Assembly: GCF_019334305.1 (NCBI RefSeq)
Contig: NZ_JAHWGH010000006.1
Coordinates: 1 to 42,673 of the forward strand
From: Rossellomorea orangium
Lineage (GTDB): Bacteria > Bacillota > Bacilli > Bacillales > Bacillaceae_B
Length of the DNA stretch: 42,673 nt
Reading direction: 5' to 3'
Position numbers and translations under genes: made by a program. Of the stretch, positions 35,618 to 42,673 are shown piece by piece; the stretch's first letter is position 1, and each line of letters begins with the position of its first letter. The notes beneath the pieces were generated by a model. That model saw nothing but the letters and a program-made list of their open reading frames with translations, was not told the DNA's origin and did not search any database.

Positions 35618-35682
35618 ATATTTTTTTGGAATGCTAACAACAATAGATAGTAAAAGGTAAATAAACTGAAGAGGTGAACTGA

Positions 35683-37236
35683 ATGCTTGGTAAAGAAGAA
35701 TTGCACAATCAAGAAATGATCGTCGTTTTAGACTTTGGAAGTCAGTACAATCAGTTAATCACGCGAAGAATCCGTGAGTTTGGTGTTTATAGTGAGCTCC
35801 ACCCGCATACAGTTACCCTTGAAGAAATCCAGGAAATGAATCCAACGGGGATCATCTTCTCCGGTGGGCCGAACAGTGTCTACGGTGAGGATTCATTCCG
35901 TTGTGATGAGCGAATCTTCGATCTGGATATCCCGATTCTCGGGATTTGCTACGGCATGCAGCTGATGACGATGCATTTCGGAGGGAAGGTAGAGCGTGCA
36001 AAGCACCGCGAGTACGGAAAAGCAGCCATCAACATTGAGAAGCAGTCCAAATTATTCTCAGAACTCCCGGAAGAGCAAGTTGTATGGATGAGTCACGGTG
36101 ATCTTGTCGTGGAAGCACCTGCAGGCTTTGATGTAAATGCGACGAACCCTTCTTGTCCGATTGCTTCCATGAGTAACGAAGAACAAGGACTATATGCGGT
36201 TCAATTCCACCCTGAAGTGCGTCATTCGGTGCACGGAAACGAAATGCTGAAGAATTTCGTATTTGGAGTGTGTGGATGCACAGGCGACTGGTCCATGGAG
36301 AACTTTATCGAAATGGAAATGGACAAGATCCGACAAACAGTTGGTGATAAGAAAGTTCTTTGCGCTCTAAGCGGAGGGGTCGATTCTTCCGTTGTGGCTG
36401 TATTGATCCACAAAGCAATCGGCGATCAACTGACATGTATCTTCGTCGATCACGGCCTTCTTCGAAAAGGCGAGGCGGACAGCGTCATGAAGACATTCGC
36501 TGACGGATTTAACATGAACGTCATTAAAGTGGATGCTCAAGACCGTTTCTTAAATAAACTAAAAGGTGTATCCGATCCAGAGCAAAAACGTAAGATCATC
36601 GGAAATGAATTCATTTACGTATTCGACGATGAAGCGACGAAGCTTAAAGGCATCGAATATCTTGCACAAGGTACGCTTTATACGGATATCATTGAAAGTG
36701 GTACAGCGACTGCTCAAACAATTAAGTCCCACCATAATGTCGGTGGCCTTCCTGAAGATATGCAGTTCACCCTGATCGAGCCGTTGAACACTCTATTTAA
36801 AGATGAAGTGCGTGCTTTAGGTTCTGAGCTTGGCATTCCGGATGAAATTGTGTGGCGTCAGCCATTCCCGGGACCTGGTCTTGGTATCCGTGTCCTTGGT
36901 GAAATTTCTGAACAGAAGCTTGAAATCGTCCGTGAGTCTGATTACATTCTCCGTGATGAAATCAAGAAAGCCGGACTTGATCGTGACATCTGGCAATACT
37001 TCACTGTCCTGCCTGATATCCGTAGTGTCGGTGTTATGGGGGATGCGAGGACATATGATTACACGATCGGAATCCGTGCAGTTACCTCTATTGACGGTAT
37101 GACGTCAGATTGGGCGCGTATCCCATGGGACGTATTGGAGAAAATATCAACTCGCATCGTAAATGAAGTCGATCATATCAACCGCGTAGTGTATGATGTG
37201 ACGAGTAAGCCACCTGCAACGATTGAGTGGGAATAA
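35683..37236 (+). CDS. guaA: GMP synthase (glutamine-hydrolysing)
   Basis: Converts XMP to GMP with glutamine as amino donor, the last step of guanylate synthesis. The 517-residue protein has a class I amidotransferase domain with nucleophile Cys89 in GICYGMQ and downstream QFHPEV, an ATP-pyrophosphatase domain with SGGVDSSV near 230, and the C-terminal dimerisation domain ending [12 protein letters not shown]. The length matches the family (513). GAGGTGA precedes the ATG. Expression is controlled by the guanine-type riboswitch, so the enzyme is shut off by its product's base. Confidence 0.98.
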   Translation: MLGKEELHNQEMIVVLDFGSQYNQLITRRIREFGVYSELHPHTVTLEEIQEMNPTGIIFSGGPNSVYGEDSFRCDERIFDLDIPILGICYGMQLMTMHFGGKVERAKHREYGKAAINIEKQSKLFSELPEEQVVWMSHGDLVVEAPAGFDVNATNPSCPIASMSNEEQGLYAVQFHPEVRHSVHGNEMLKNFVFGVCGCTGDWSMENFIEMEMDKIRQTVGDKKVLCALSGGVDSSVVAVLIHKAIGDQLTCIFVDHGLLRKGEADSVMKTFADGFNMNVIKVDAQDRFLNKLKGVSDPEQKRKIIGNEFIYVFDDEATKLKGIEYLAQGTLYTDIIESGTATAQTIKSHHNVGGLPEDMQFTLIEPLNTLFKDEVRALGSELGIPDEIVWRQPFPGPGLGIRVLGEISEQKLEIVRESDYILRDEIKKAGLDRDIWQYFTVLPDIRSVGVMGDARTYDYTIGIRAVTSIDGMTSDWARIPWDVLEKISTRIVNEVDHINRVVYDVTSKPPATIEWE

Positions 37237-37253
37237 TAACGTGGTATAAATAA

Positions 37254-37316
37254 AATGACAGGCTTCTTCCTTATCGATTCCATTCGACAAACGGGAGAAT
37301 GCCTGTCGTTTTTTGT
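37254..37316 (+). terminator. guaA terminator
   Basis: AATGACAGGC (37254-37263) pairs with GCCTGTCGTT (37301-37310, one wobble), extended by TTCTTCC/GGGAGAA, and is followed by six T's. Confidence 0.9.
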
Positions 37317-37321
37317 ATTAA

Positions 37322-37358
37322 ACGAACATTAACTCAAATATTTTGTTTTAATGTTCGT
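37322..37358 (+). promoter_or_regulatory. paired PurBoxes (PurR operator) upstream of pbuG
   Basis: A perfect 11-base inverted repeat ACGAACATTAA (37322-37332) / TTAATGTTCGT (37348-37358), 15 bases apart, directly upstream of the -35. CGAAC flanked by A/T is the core of the B. subtilis PurR box, and PurR operators are two such boxes facing each other at about this spacing. pbuG is a known PurR target in B. subtilis. This implies PRPP-dependent repression in addition to the riboswitch. Confidence 0.85.
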
Positions 37359-37366
37359 ATTTTGTG

Positions 37367-37395
37367 TTGACGGACTCCTTTTCCGTTGGTACAAT
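37367..37395 (+). promoter_or_regulatory. SigA promoter of pbuG
   Basis: TTGACG (37367-37372) and TACAAT (37390-37395) with exactly 17 bases between. It lies eight bases after the PurBox pair and about 35 bases before the aptamer. Confidence 0.88.
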
Positions 37396-37429
37396 AGTAC
37401 TGTAATCATAACAAAACATAATAAAAGTA

Positions 37430-37505
37430 TTACGTCGTATAATTTCGGGAATAGGGCCCGAGCGTTTCTACCAAGCTACCGTAAATGGCTTGACTACGAG
37501 GTGAT
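37430..37505 (+). ncRNA. guanine riboswitch upstream of pbuG
   Basis: A standard purine aptamer: P1 TCGTA/TACGA (with outer pairs), junction TATAATTT, P2 TCGGG/CCCGA with loop containing ATAGGG, junction GTTTCTACC, P3 AAGCTA/TGGCTT with loop CCGTAAA, and TTGACTACG, whose C (C74) marks guanine specificity. It matches the G-box upstream of pbuG in B. subtilis. A terminator follows at 37561, whose 5' arm (CCTTG) can pair with CGAGG at the 3' side of P1, the expected off-switch design. Confidence 0.95.
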
Positions 37506-37560
37506 GGATGAAAAGGACCGCATGTTGGTTCCTTCTTGATCTTGATCTTAACAGTCAAAG

Positions 37561-37590
37561 CCTTGAACTCTGGTAGTTCGAGGTTTTTTT
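37561..37590 (+). terminator. pbuG riboswitch terminator
   Basis: CCTTGAACT (37561-37569) pairs with AGTTCGAGG (37575-37583, one wobble) over a five-base loop and is followed by seven T's. Confidence 0.9.
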
Positions 37591-37625
37591 ATTTTCTACG
37601 GCGACTCTATAGGAGGAGTACAAGC

Positions 37626-38960
37626 ATGAGGAATTTCTTTCAGTTTGACCAGTTAGGAACAAATTATAAAAGGGAGATCATCGGGGGACTGACCACGTTC
37701 CTATCGATGGCTTATATCTTAATCGTCAACCCGCTTACGTTGACGCTTCAATCCGTGCCGGATCTTCCGGATAGCATGAGAATGGATTATGGTGCGGTCT
37801 TCGTGGCAACGGCATTGGCCGCAGCCATCGGGTCGTTGATCATGGGGCTCATCGCCAAATATCCGATCGCTCTGGCGCCGGGGATGGGCTTGAATGCCTT
37901 CTTCGCATACACTGTCGTATTAACAATGGGTGTACCTTGGCAATCGGCTTTGACGGGAGTTTTGATCTCGGGACTGATTTTCATCGCATTAACACTTTCG
38001 GGCATCCGGGAAAAGATCATTAACTCGATTCCAGCAGAACTAAAATACGCTGTCGGTGCAGGAATCGGTTTATTCATTACCTTCATCGGTTTTCAAAATG
38101 CAGGCATCATAGTCAATAACGATGCTGTATTAGTCGGTCTGGGTGATCTGACAAATGGAACTACCTTACTTGCGATCTTCGGAATCATCTTTACGGTCAT
38201 TTTAATGACAAAAGGCGTTAAAGGCGGAATTTTCATCGGGATGGTCGTAACGGCCATCGTGGGAATGATTGCAGGACTGATTGATACACCGGAAAGAGTA
38301 GTAGATGCAGCACCAAGTCTTGCGCCGACGTTCGGAGCGGCACTTGAGCCTTTATTTAATGATGCAGGCAGTATATTTACCATCCAAATGCTTGTAGTCA
38401 TCCTGACGTTCCTATTCGTCGATTTCTTTGATACAGCCGGTACACTGGTAGCGGTGGCCAACCAGGCTGGACTTATGAAAGACAATAAATTACCACGAGC
38501 CGGTAAAGCGTTGTTCGCTGATTCTTGTGCAACAGTAGTTGGAGCGATCCTGGGAACATCTACAACCACGTCTTACATCGAATCATCAGCAGGAGTTGCT
38601 GCAGGAGCAAGAACTGGATTCGCATCTGTTGTAACAGCTATCCTATTCCTGCTCTCGATTTTCTTCTTCCCGTTACTGGCGGTCATCACATCAGCCGTGA
38701 CGGCACCGGCCCTTATCATTGTAGGGGTACTGATGGTATCGTCATTAGGTGAAATCGATTGGAAGAAATTCGAAGTAGCTGTACCGGCATTCCTGACGAT
38801 TGTCGCCATGCCTCTTACGTACAGCATAGCAACGGGTATCGCCATCGGATTCATTTTCTATCCGATCACGATGATCATGAAAGGTCGTACGAAAGAAATT
38901 CATCCAATCATGTATTTCTTATTTGTGATTTTTGTCCTGTACTTTATATTCCTGGTATAA
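37626..38960 (+). CDS. pbuG: guanine/hypoxanthine permease PbuG
   Basis: A proton-coupled purine-base importer of the NCS2/AzgA family. The 444-residue protein has about 12-13 membrane helices. Family motifs are GLTTFLSMAYILIVNP near 20-35, ALAPGMGLNAFFAYTVV, FVDFFDTAGTLVAVA and the ALFADSCATVVGAILGTSTTTSYIES region (two blocks). AGGAGGAG lies before ATG 37626. An upstream in-frame start at 37536 would run through the terminator and is rejected. Transcription is controlled by PurR boxes and by the guanine riboswitch. Confidence 0.96.
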   Translation: MRNFFQFDQLGTNYKREIIGGLTTFLSMAYILIVNPLTLTLQSVPDLPDSMRMDYGAVFVATALAAAIGSLIMGLIAKYPIALAPGMGLNAFFAYTVVLTMGVPWQSALTGVLISGLIFIALTLSGIREKIINSIPAELKYAVGAGIGLFITFIGFQNAGIIVNNDAVLVGLGDLTNGTTLLAIFGIIFTVILMTKGVKGGIFIGMVVTAIVGMIAGLIDTPERVVDAAPSLAPTFGAALEPLFNDAGSIFTIQMLVVILTFLFVDFFDTAGTLVAVANQAGLMKDNKLPRAGKALFADSCATVVGAILGTSTTTSYIESSAGVAAGARTGFASVVTAILFLLSIFFFPLLAVITSAVTAPALIIVGVLMVSSLGEIDWKKFEVAVPAFLTIVAMPLTYSIATGIAIGFIFYPITMIMKGRTKEIHPIMYFLFVIFVLYFIFLV

Positions 38961-38978
38961 TATAGGTACCGATTCACG

Positions 38979-39019
38979 AGAAGCTGATCTATCCCAGATC
39001 AGCTTCTTTCTGATTTTTA
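38979..39019 (+). terminator. pbuG terminator
   Basis: A perfect 12-pair stem, AGAAGCTGATCT (38979-38990) with AGATCAGCTTCT (38996-39007), a five-base loop and T-rich sequence after it. Confidence 0.93.
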
Positions 39020-39096
39020 TTGAAAAAAGTGTAGAATATAAATAAAGGGAATGACGTCAAGGTTAGAGAAGGTAGTACTAAGGTAAGAAGTAAGAA

Positions 39097-39125
39097 TTGA
39101 AAAAAGGGTCAGTTTTCGTTAAAAT
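39097..39125 (+). promoter_or_regulatory. SigA promoter of glcT
   Basis: TTGAAA (39097-39102) and TAAAAT (39120-39125) with 17 bases between, 51 bases before the glcT start. Confidence 0.75.
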
Positions 39126-39176
39126 CATGAAATCGGGTAATGTCGAAAATGGTCGAATATATAGGGAGAATTGAGT

Positions 39177-40019
39177 ATGTCTACTTTAAATGTGAAAAAA
39201 GTCTTAAATAACAACGTATTGATTGCCGTCCACGAAAGCTACGGTGAAGTTGTGCTGATCGGAAAAGGGATAGGGTTCAACCGGAAAAAGGGTGATCCCA
39301 TCCAAAATGATATTGCAGAAAAGATGTTTGTCCTAAAAGGGGAAAAAGAACAGGAGCAGTACAAGAACCTTCTTCCTTTCTTGAATGATGACATGTCGAA
39401 CGTCATTATTTCTGCCATCGAGTTGATCCGGAAAAGAACCAATTCATTTCTTAACGAGCATATTCACATCGCCCTTACAGACCATATTCTATTTGCCATT
39501 AACCGATTGATGAGAGGGATGGAGATTCGGAATCCGTTCCTGGTCGAGACAAGAACGCTGTATCCATTTGAATATGAAATAGCGAGAGAAGTCGTCAGTA
39601 TGATCAATGAAATGACTGATGTCCATCTTCCTGAAGGGGAAGTGGGATTCATCGCCCTTCATATTCACAGTGCCATGATGAACAAAGATCTTTCCGAAGT
39701 GAATCAGCATTCCCAGTTGATCAGTCGTCTAATAGGGATGATTGAACAACAGCTGGACGTTGAAATCAATAAAGAAAGCGTCGATTATATGAGGCTCATA
39801 CGGCATATTCGATATACCATCGAGAGGGTTCTCAGGGGAGAAAGAGTAGAAGAACCAGAAAAAATTGCAAAACTGTTGAAAGAAGAATACCCTGTCTGCT
39901 ATAATCTATCTTGGAAGCTGATTAAGATGATGCAGCAAACATTGCAGAAACCCGTGTACGATGCCGAGGCAGTATACCTCACAATGCATCTGCAGCGGAT
40001 TCAAAATAAAGTGAATTAA
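39177..40019 (+). CDS. glcT: PTS-controlled transcription antiterminator GlcT
   Basis: A BglG-family RNA-binding antiterminator that switches on ptsG when glucose is being transported. The 280-residue product has an N-terminal RNA-binding (CAT) domain (VKKVLNNNVLIAVHES, then GKGIGF), followed by PRD1 (NEHIHIALTDHILFAI) and PRD2 (EVGFIALHIHSAMMN, LIRHIRYTIERV), with the phosphorylatable histidines in place. I chose ATG 39177, seven bases after GGGAGA; an in-frame TTG at 39171 adds two residues. It directly precedes its target RNA and ptsG, as in B. subtilis. Confidence 0.95.
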   Translation: MSTLNVKKVLNNNVLIAVHESYGEVVLIGKGIGFNRKKGDPIQNDIAEKMFVLKGEKEQEQYKNLLPFLNDDMSNVIISAIELIRKRTNSFLNEHIHIALTDHILFAINRLMRGMEIRNPFLVETRTLYPFEYEIAREVVSMINEMTDVHLPEGEVGFIALHIHSAMMNKDLSEVNQHSQLISRLIGMIEQQLDVEINKESVDYMRLIRHIRYTIERVLRGERVEEPEKIAKLLKEEYPVCYNLSWKLIKMMQQTLQKPVYDAEAVYLTMHLQRIQNKVN

Positions 40020-40036
40020 CGTACTTATCTTTTCTT

Positions 40037-40065
40037 ACGTGTTACTGATTCGATCAGGCATGAGT
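40037..40065 (+). promoter_or_regulatory. RAT site (GlcT RNA-binding antiterminator) of ptsG
   Basis: The 29-base element ACGTGTTACTGATT followed by CGATCAGGCATGAGT can fold as the ribonucleic antiterminator bound by GlcT, and its sequence is close to the B. subtilis ptsG RAT. Its last eight to nine bases are the 5' arm of the terminator that follows, so the two structures exclude each other. Confidence 0.92.
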
Positions 40066-40143
40066 AAAGAAGATAATTGAAACGTGTATTTTGGGGTAGT
40101 CTATCCATATACGTTCATTATCCTCTTTTCTCATGCCTTTTTT
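40057..40143 (+). terminator. ptsG leader terminator
   Basis: GGCATGAG (40057-40064) pairs with CTCATGCC (40130-40137). Further in, AAAGA/TCTTT and GATAAT/ATTATC extend a long interrupted stem, and six T's follow. It blocks ptsG unless GlcT stabilises the overlapping RAT. Confidence 0.93.
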
Positions 40144-40202
40144 GTTTGGTTAGGCGCAATCATCTAATTAGTCGAAAATGAATATAAAGGGAGGAAACTC
40201 AC

Positions 40203-42272
40203 ATGTTTAAAAAGGCTTTTGGTGTACTACAAAAAGTCGGTAAAGCATTAATGCTTCCAGTTGCGATCTTACCAGCAGCCGGACTTTTACTAGCGTTTGG
40301 TAATGCCCTTCAAAATCCAACGCTTCTAGACATTGCTCCATTCCTTAACAACGGCGGCGTTGAAACCGTTGCCAGCGTAATGGAACAAGCGGGCGGAATT
40401 ATCTTCGGTAACCTGGCACTACTCTTTGCGGTCGGTGTAGCCATCGGTCTTGCCGGTGGAGAAGGGGTAGCCGGTTTAGCGGCTATCGTCGGATTCCTGA
40501 TCATGAACGTAACAATGGGTACAGTTGAAGGATTAGGTATTGGTGATGTTACAGGTGACGGCGTCGATCCGGCATTTGCGCTGGTACTCGGTATCCCAAC
40601 CTTACAAACAGGTGTATTCGGCGGTATCATCGTCGGGATCCTGGCAGCATCCATGTACAATCGTTTCTACCAGATTGAACTTCCTTCATACTTAGGATTC
40701 TTCGCAGGTAAACGATTTGTTCCAATTGCAACAGCAGCATCTTCAGTAGTATTAGGATTATTAATGTTATTAATCTGGCCACCGATCCAAGATGGTCTTA
40801 ACACATTCTCAAACTTTATGCTTGGTGAAAACAGAGCATTCGCAGCATTTGTATTCGGTGTAATTGAACGTTCACTTATTCCATTTGGATTACACCACAT
40901 TTTCTATGCTCCATTCTGGTTCGAATTCGGTTCTTACACATCAGCAGCTGGTGAAGTTGTACGTGGGGACCAGGCAATCTTTATGAAACAAATTCAAGAT
41001 GGTGTACAAGACCTGACGGCAGGTACGTTCATGACTGGTAAATTCCCATTCATGATGTTCGGACTTCCGGCAGCGGCATTAGCGATCTACCATGAAGCGA
41101 AGCCTGAGCGTAAAGCGGTTGTAGGTGGAATCATGGCATCAGCAGCATTGACTTCATTCTTGACAGGTATCACAGAACCAATCGAATTCTCATTCTTATT
41201 CGTAGCACCAGTGTTATTTGGAATTCACACAATCTTCGCCGGTCTTTCATTCCTGACGATGCATCTATTAGATGTCAAAATCGGTATGACATTCTCCGGT
41301 GGTTTAATCGACTACGTCCTATTTGGACTGATCAACCCGCAAACAAATGCGTGGATCGTCATCCCGGTAGGTATCGTGTTTGCATTCATCTACTACTTCG
41401 GATTCCGTTTCGCTATCCGTAAGTTCAACCTTATGACTCCTGGTCGTGAGGACGTAGATGAAGATGAAGATGACGCTCCTGCAAGTTCAGCAGGCGATCT
41501 TCCTTACAACATCCTTGAAGCAATGGGTGGACAAGAAAACATCGCTCACTTAGACGCATGTATCACTCGTCTTCGTGTATCTGTCAATGACGTAAAACAA
41601 GTAGATAAAAACCGTCTGAAAAAACTGGGTGCTTCAGGTGTACTTGAAGTAGGAGATAACATTCAAGCGATCTTCGGACCAAAATCAGACACAATCAAAT
41701 CACAAATGCAAGACATCATCCGTGGGAAAGCTCCACGTAGAGTAGAAACAAACGCAGACGAAGAAGTAGAGCAACAAATCGAAGAAGTGAATCCGGAAGC
41801 TCTTCAAACTGAACGTGACAACGAAAAGTTCGTAGCTCCGATCACAGGTGAGATCAAAGACATCACAGAAGTTCCTGACCAAGTATTCTCAGGTAAGATG
41901 ATGGGTGACGGTTTCGCGATCGTGCCGACTGAAGGAACAATCGTTTCTCCAATCACAGGTAAAGTCGTGAACGTATTCCCGACGAAGCATGCCATCGGAC
42001 TTGAGTCCAAAGCAGGCCGTGAAGTCCTGATCCACGTTGGAATCGATACAGTGAAACTGGAAGGTAAAGGTTTCGAAGCCCTAGTAAAAGAAGGGGACCA
42101 GGTAGAAGCCGGTCAACCATTACTAGAGGTTGATTTAGACTACATCAAAGAAAACGCACCTTCCATCATGACACCGATTGTCTTCACGAACCTTAAAGAA
42201 GGTCAGCAAGTGACAATCGAGAAGTCTGGTAACGTGAACCGTAACGACGAAAACATCATTAAGATCGACTAA
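40203..42272 (+). CDS. ptsG: PTS glucose transporter subunit IICBA
   Basis: Imports and phosphorylates glucose in one step. The 689-residue protein is an EIIC-EIIB-EIIA fusion. EIIC (about residues 1-410, some ten membrane segments) starts [20 protein letters not shown] and has the ITEPIEFSF loop. An acidic linker ([13 protein letters not shown]) leads to EIIB with phospho-Cys453 in [12 protein letters not shown] second linker leads to EIIA with [12 protein letters not shown] and phospho-His611 in [13 protein letters not shown]. The length matches B. subtilis PtsG (699). GGGAGGAAA precedes the ATG. Control is by GlcT through the RAT/terminator. Codon use is highly biased. Confidence 0.97.
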   Translation: MFKKAFGVLQKVGKALMLPVAILPAAGLLLAFGNALQNPTLLDIAPFLNNGGVETVASVMEQAGGIIFGNLALLFAVGVAIGLAGGEGVAGLAAIVGFLIMNVTMGTVEGLGIGDVTGDGVDPAFALVLGIPTLQTGVFGGIIVGILAASMYNRFYQIELPSYLGFFAGKRFVPIATAASSVVLGLLMLLIWPPIQDGLNTFSNFMLGENRAFAAFVFGVIERSLIPFGLHHIFYAPFWFEFGSYTSAAGEVVRGDQAIFMKQIQDGVQDLTAGTFMTGKFPFMMFGLPAAALAIYHEAKPERKAVVGGIMASAALTSFLTGITEPIEFSFLFVAPVLFGIHTIFAGLSFLTMHLLDVKIGMTFSGGLIDYVLFGLINPQTNAWIVIPVGIVFAFIYYFGFRFAIRKFNLMTPGREDVDEDEDDAPASSAGDLPYNILEAMGGQENIAHLDACITRLRVSVNDVKQVDKNRLKKLGASGVLEVGDNIQAIFGPKSDTIKSQMQDIIRGKAPRRVETNADEEVEQQIEEVNPEALQTERDNEKFVAPITGEIKDITEVPDQVFSGKMMGDGFAIVPTEGTIVSPITGKVVNVFPTKHAIGLESKAGREVLIHVGIDTVKLEGKGFEALVKEGDQVEAGQPLLEVDLDYIKENAPSIMTPIVFTNLKEGQQVTIEKSGNVNRNDENIIKID

Positions 42273-42282
42273 TTTCTTTATA

Positions 42283-42327
42283 AAAACCGGCCCGTCCTCC
42301 ATCGAGAGGTTGGGCCGGTTTTGTTTT
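42283..42327 (+). terminator. ptsG terminator
   Basis: AAAACCGGCCC (42283-42293) pairs with GGGCCGGTTTT (42312-42322), with CCTC/GAGG inside, then T-rich sequence. Confidence 0.95.
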
Positions 42328-42422
42328 GTTCATATATAGAAGAAAGAGGGGTCTATTATAGAAGAATCATTAGCGCTTAATAGGGGGATATGAAAGTTTT
42401 TAAAATAAATCTATTAAATCTA

Positions 42423-42451
42423 TTGACGAATATCTAATAGCTTGATATACT
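42423..42451 (+). promoter_or_regulatory. rRNA operon promoter P1
   Basis: TTGACG (42423-42428) and TATACT (42446-42451), 17 bases apart, preceded by an A/T-rich UP-like stretch at 42395-42420. Confidence 0.85.
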
Positions 42452-42528
42452 TTAAAAACCGTCGCAAGAGAGTAGCGGATTACATAACAACATTACAACG
42501 AGATCATAAAACATTTCAAAAAAAGTTG

Positions 42529-42558
42529 TTGACAAACACACTGCATTCTTGATATGAT
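42529..42558 (+). promoter_or_regulatory. rRNA operon promoter P2
   Basis: A consensus -35 TTGACA (42529-42534) and TATGAT (42553-42558), 18 bases apart, about 105 bases after P1, as in Bacillus rRNA operons with tandem promoters. Confidence 0.88.
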
Positions 42559-42673
42559 GGTCAAGTCGCTTCGAGAGAAGCGCTACATTGAACCTTGAAA
42601 ACTGAACAAAACAAGACAATACGTCAACGTTAATTCTAGATTTATTTTAAGAGCTATTCAAACTTTTATCGGA
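42559..42673 (+). other. 16S rRNA leader (start of next rRNA operon)
   Basis: The untranslated leader between P2 and the 16S gene. It holds a small hairpin (GCTTC/GAAGC near 42569-42582), a boxA-like CCTTGAAAACT near 42593-42603 and the usual ending TTTTATCGGA. In Bacillus the 16S gene (GAGTTTGATCC) follows directly, so the window appears to stop at its first base. Confidence 0.85.

Noticed and set aside
37536..37625. N-terminal extension of PbuG from 37536
   Set aside because: The extension runs through the riboswitch terminator and has no ribosome-binding site; ATG 37626 has AGGAGGAG and the family N-terminus.

Overview
The window reads as a mid-to-low-GC Bacillaceae chromosome. Its gene order follows the Bacillus subtilis rrnE-groESL and guaA-pbuG neighbourhoods closely: 5S rRNA, tRNA-fMet, tRNA-Asp, tsaE-tsaB-rimI-tsaD, ydiF, rex, tatAC, ydiK, ydiL, groESL, and further on the yeaC-yeaD-yebA genes, guaA and pbuG. 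Compared with my memory of B. subtilis, thiL is missing before tsaE and moaC is missing before rex. The species cannot be fixed from this sequence alone. The left edge lies inside a 5S gene. The right edge stops just before the expected 5' end of a 16S gene, so the window looks like the unique DNA between two rRNA operons.

Region 1 (1-12.43 kb) is conserved housekeeping DNA. It holds the tRNA t6A modification genes (tsaE, tsaB, tsaD) with rimI, then a DnaA-box cluster next to tsaD. After that come an ABC-F translation factor, the redox repressor Rex, a minimal Tat translocase (TatA-TatC), two membrane proteins (YdiK and a CPBP protease), the CIRCE-controlled chaperonin operon, a 50-residue unknown and an alanyl-tRNA editing protein.

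Region 2 (12.43-28.4 kb) is an AT-rich accessory island built around a Tad/Flp-type pilus system: cpaB, tadZ/cpaE, tadA/cpaF, tadB, tadC, a 69-residue Flp-like prepilin, and TadE- and TadF-like pseudopilins. Between the Flp gene and tadE lie a von Willebrand A (vWA) lipoprotein, a secreted protein with a long hexad/12-residue repeat and a glycine-zipper C-terminus, and four small membrane proteins. After the pseudopilins come an unknown gene flanked by two decaying copies of itself, and a second 461-residue vWA lipoprotein. No prepilin peptidase or secretin gene is present. This module is the most novel-looking part of the window.

Region 3 (28.4-42.67 kb) returns to core metabolism. It has NAD salvage (pncB, nadE), a MoxR-DUF58-transglutaminase operon, and GMP synthase and a guanine/hypoxanthine permease, each behind its own guanine-type purine riboswitch (pbuG also has paired PurBoxes). 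It ends with the GlcT antiterminator and its target ptsG, with a clear RAT/terminator switch, and then tandem promoters and leader of the next rRNA operon.

All calls were made by reading the sequence. Family names come from recognised motifs, lengths and gene order, not from database searches.
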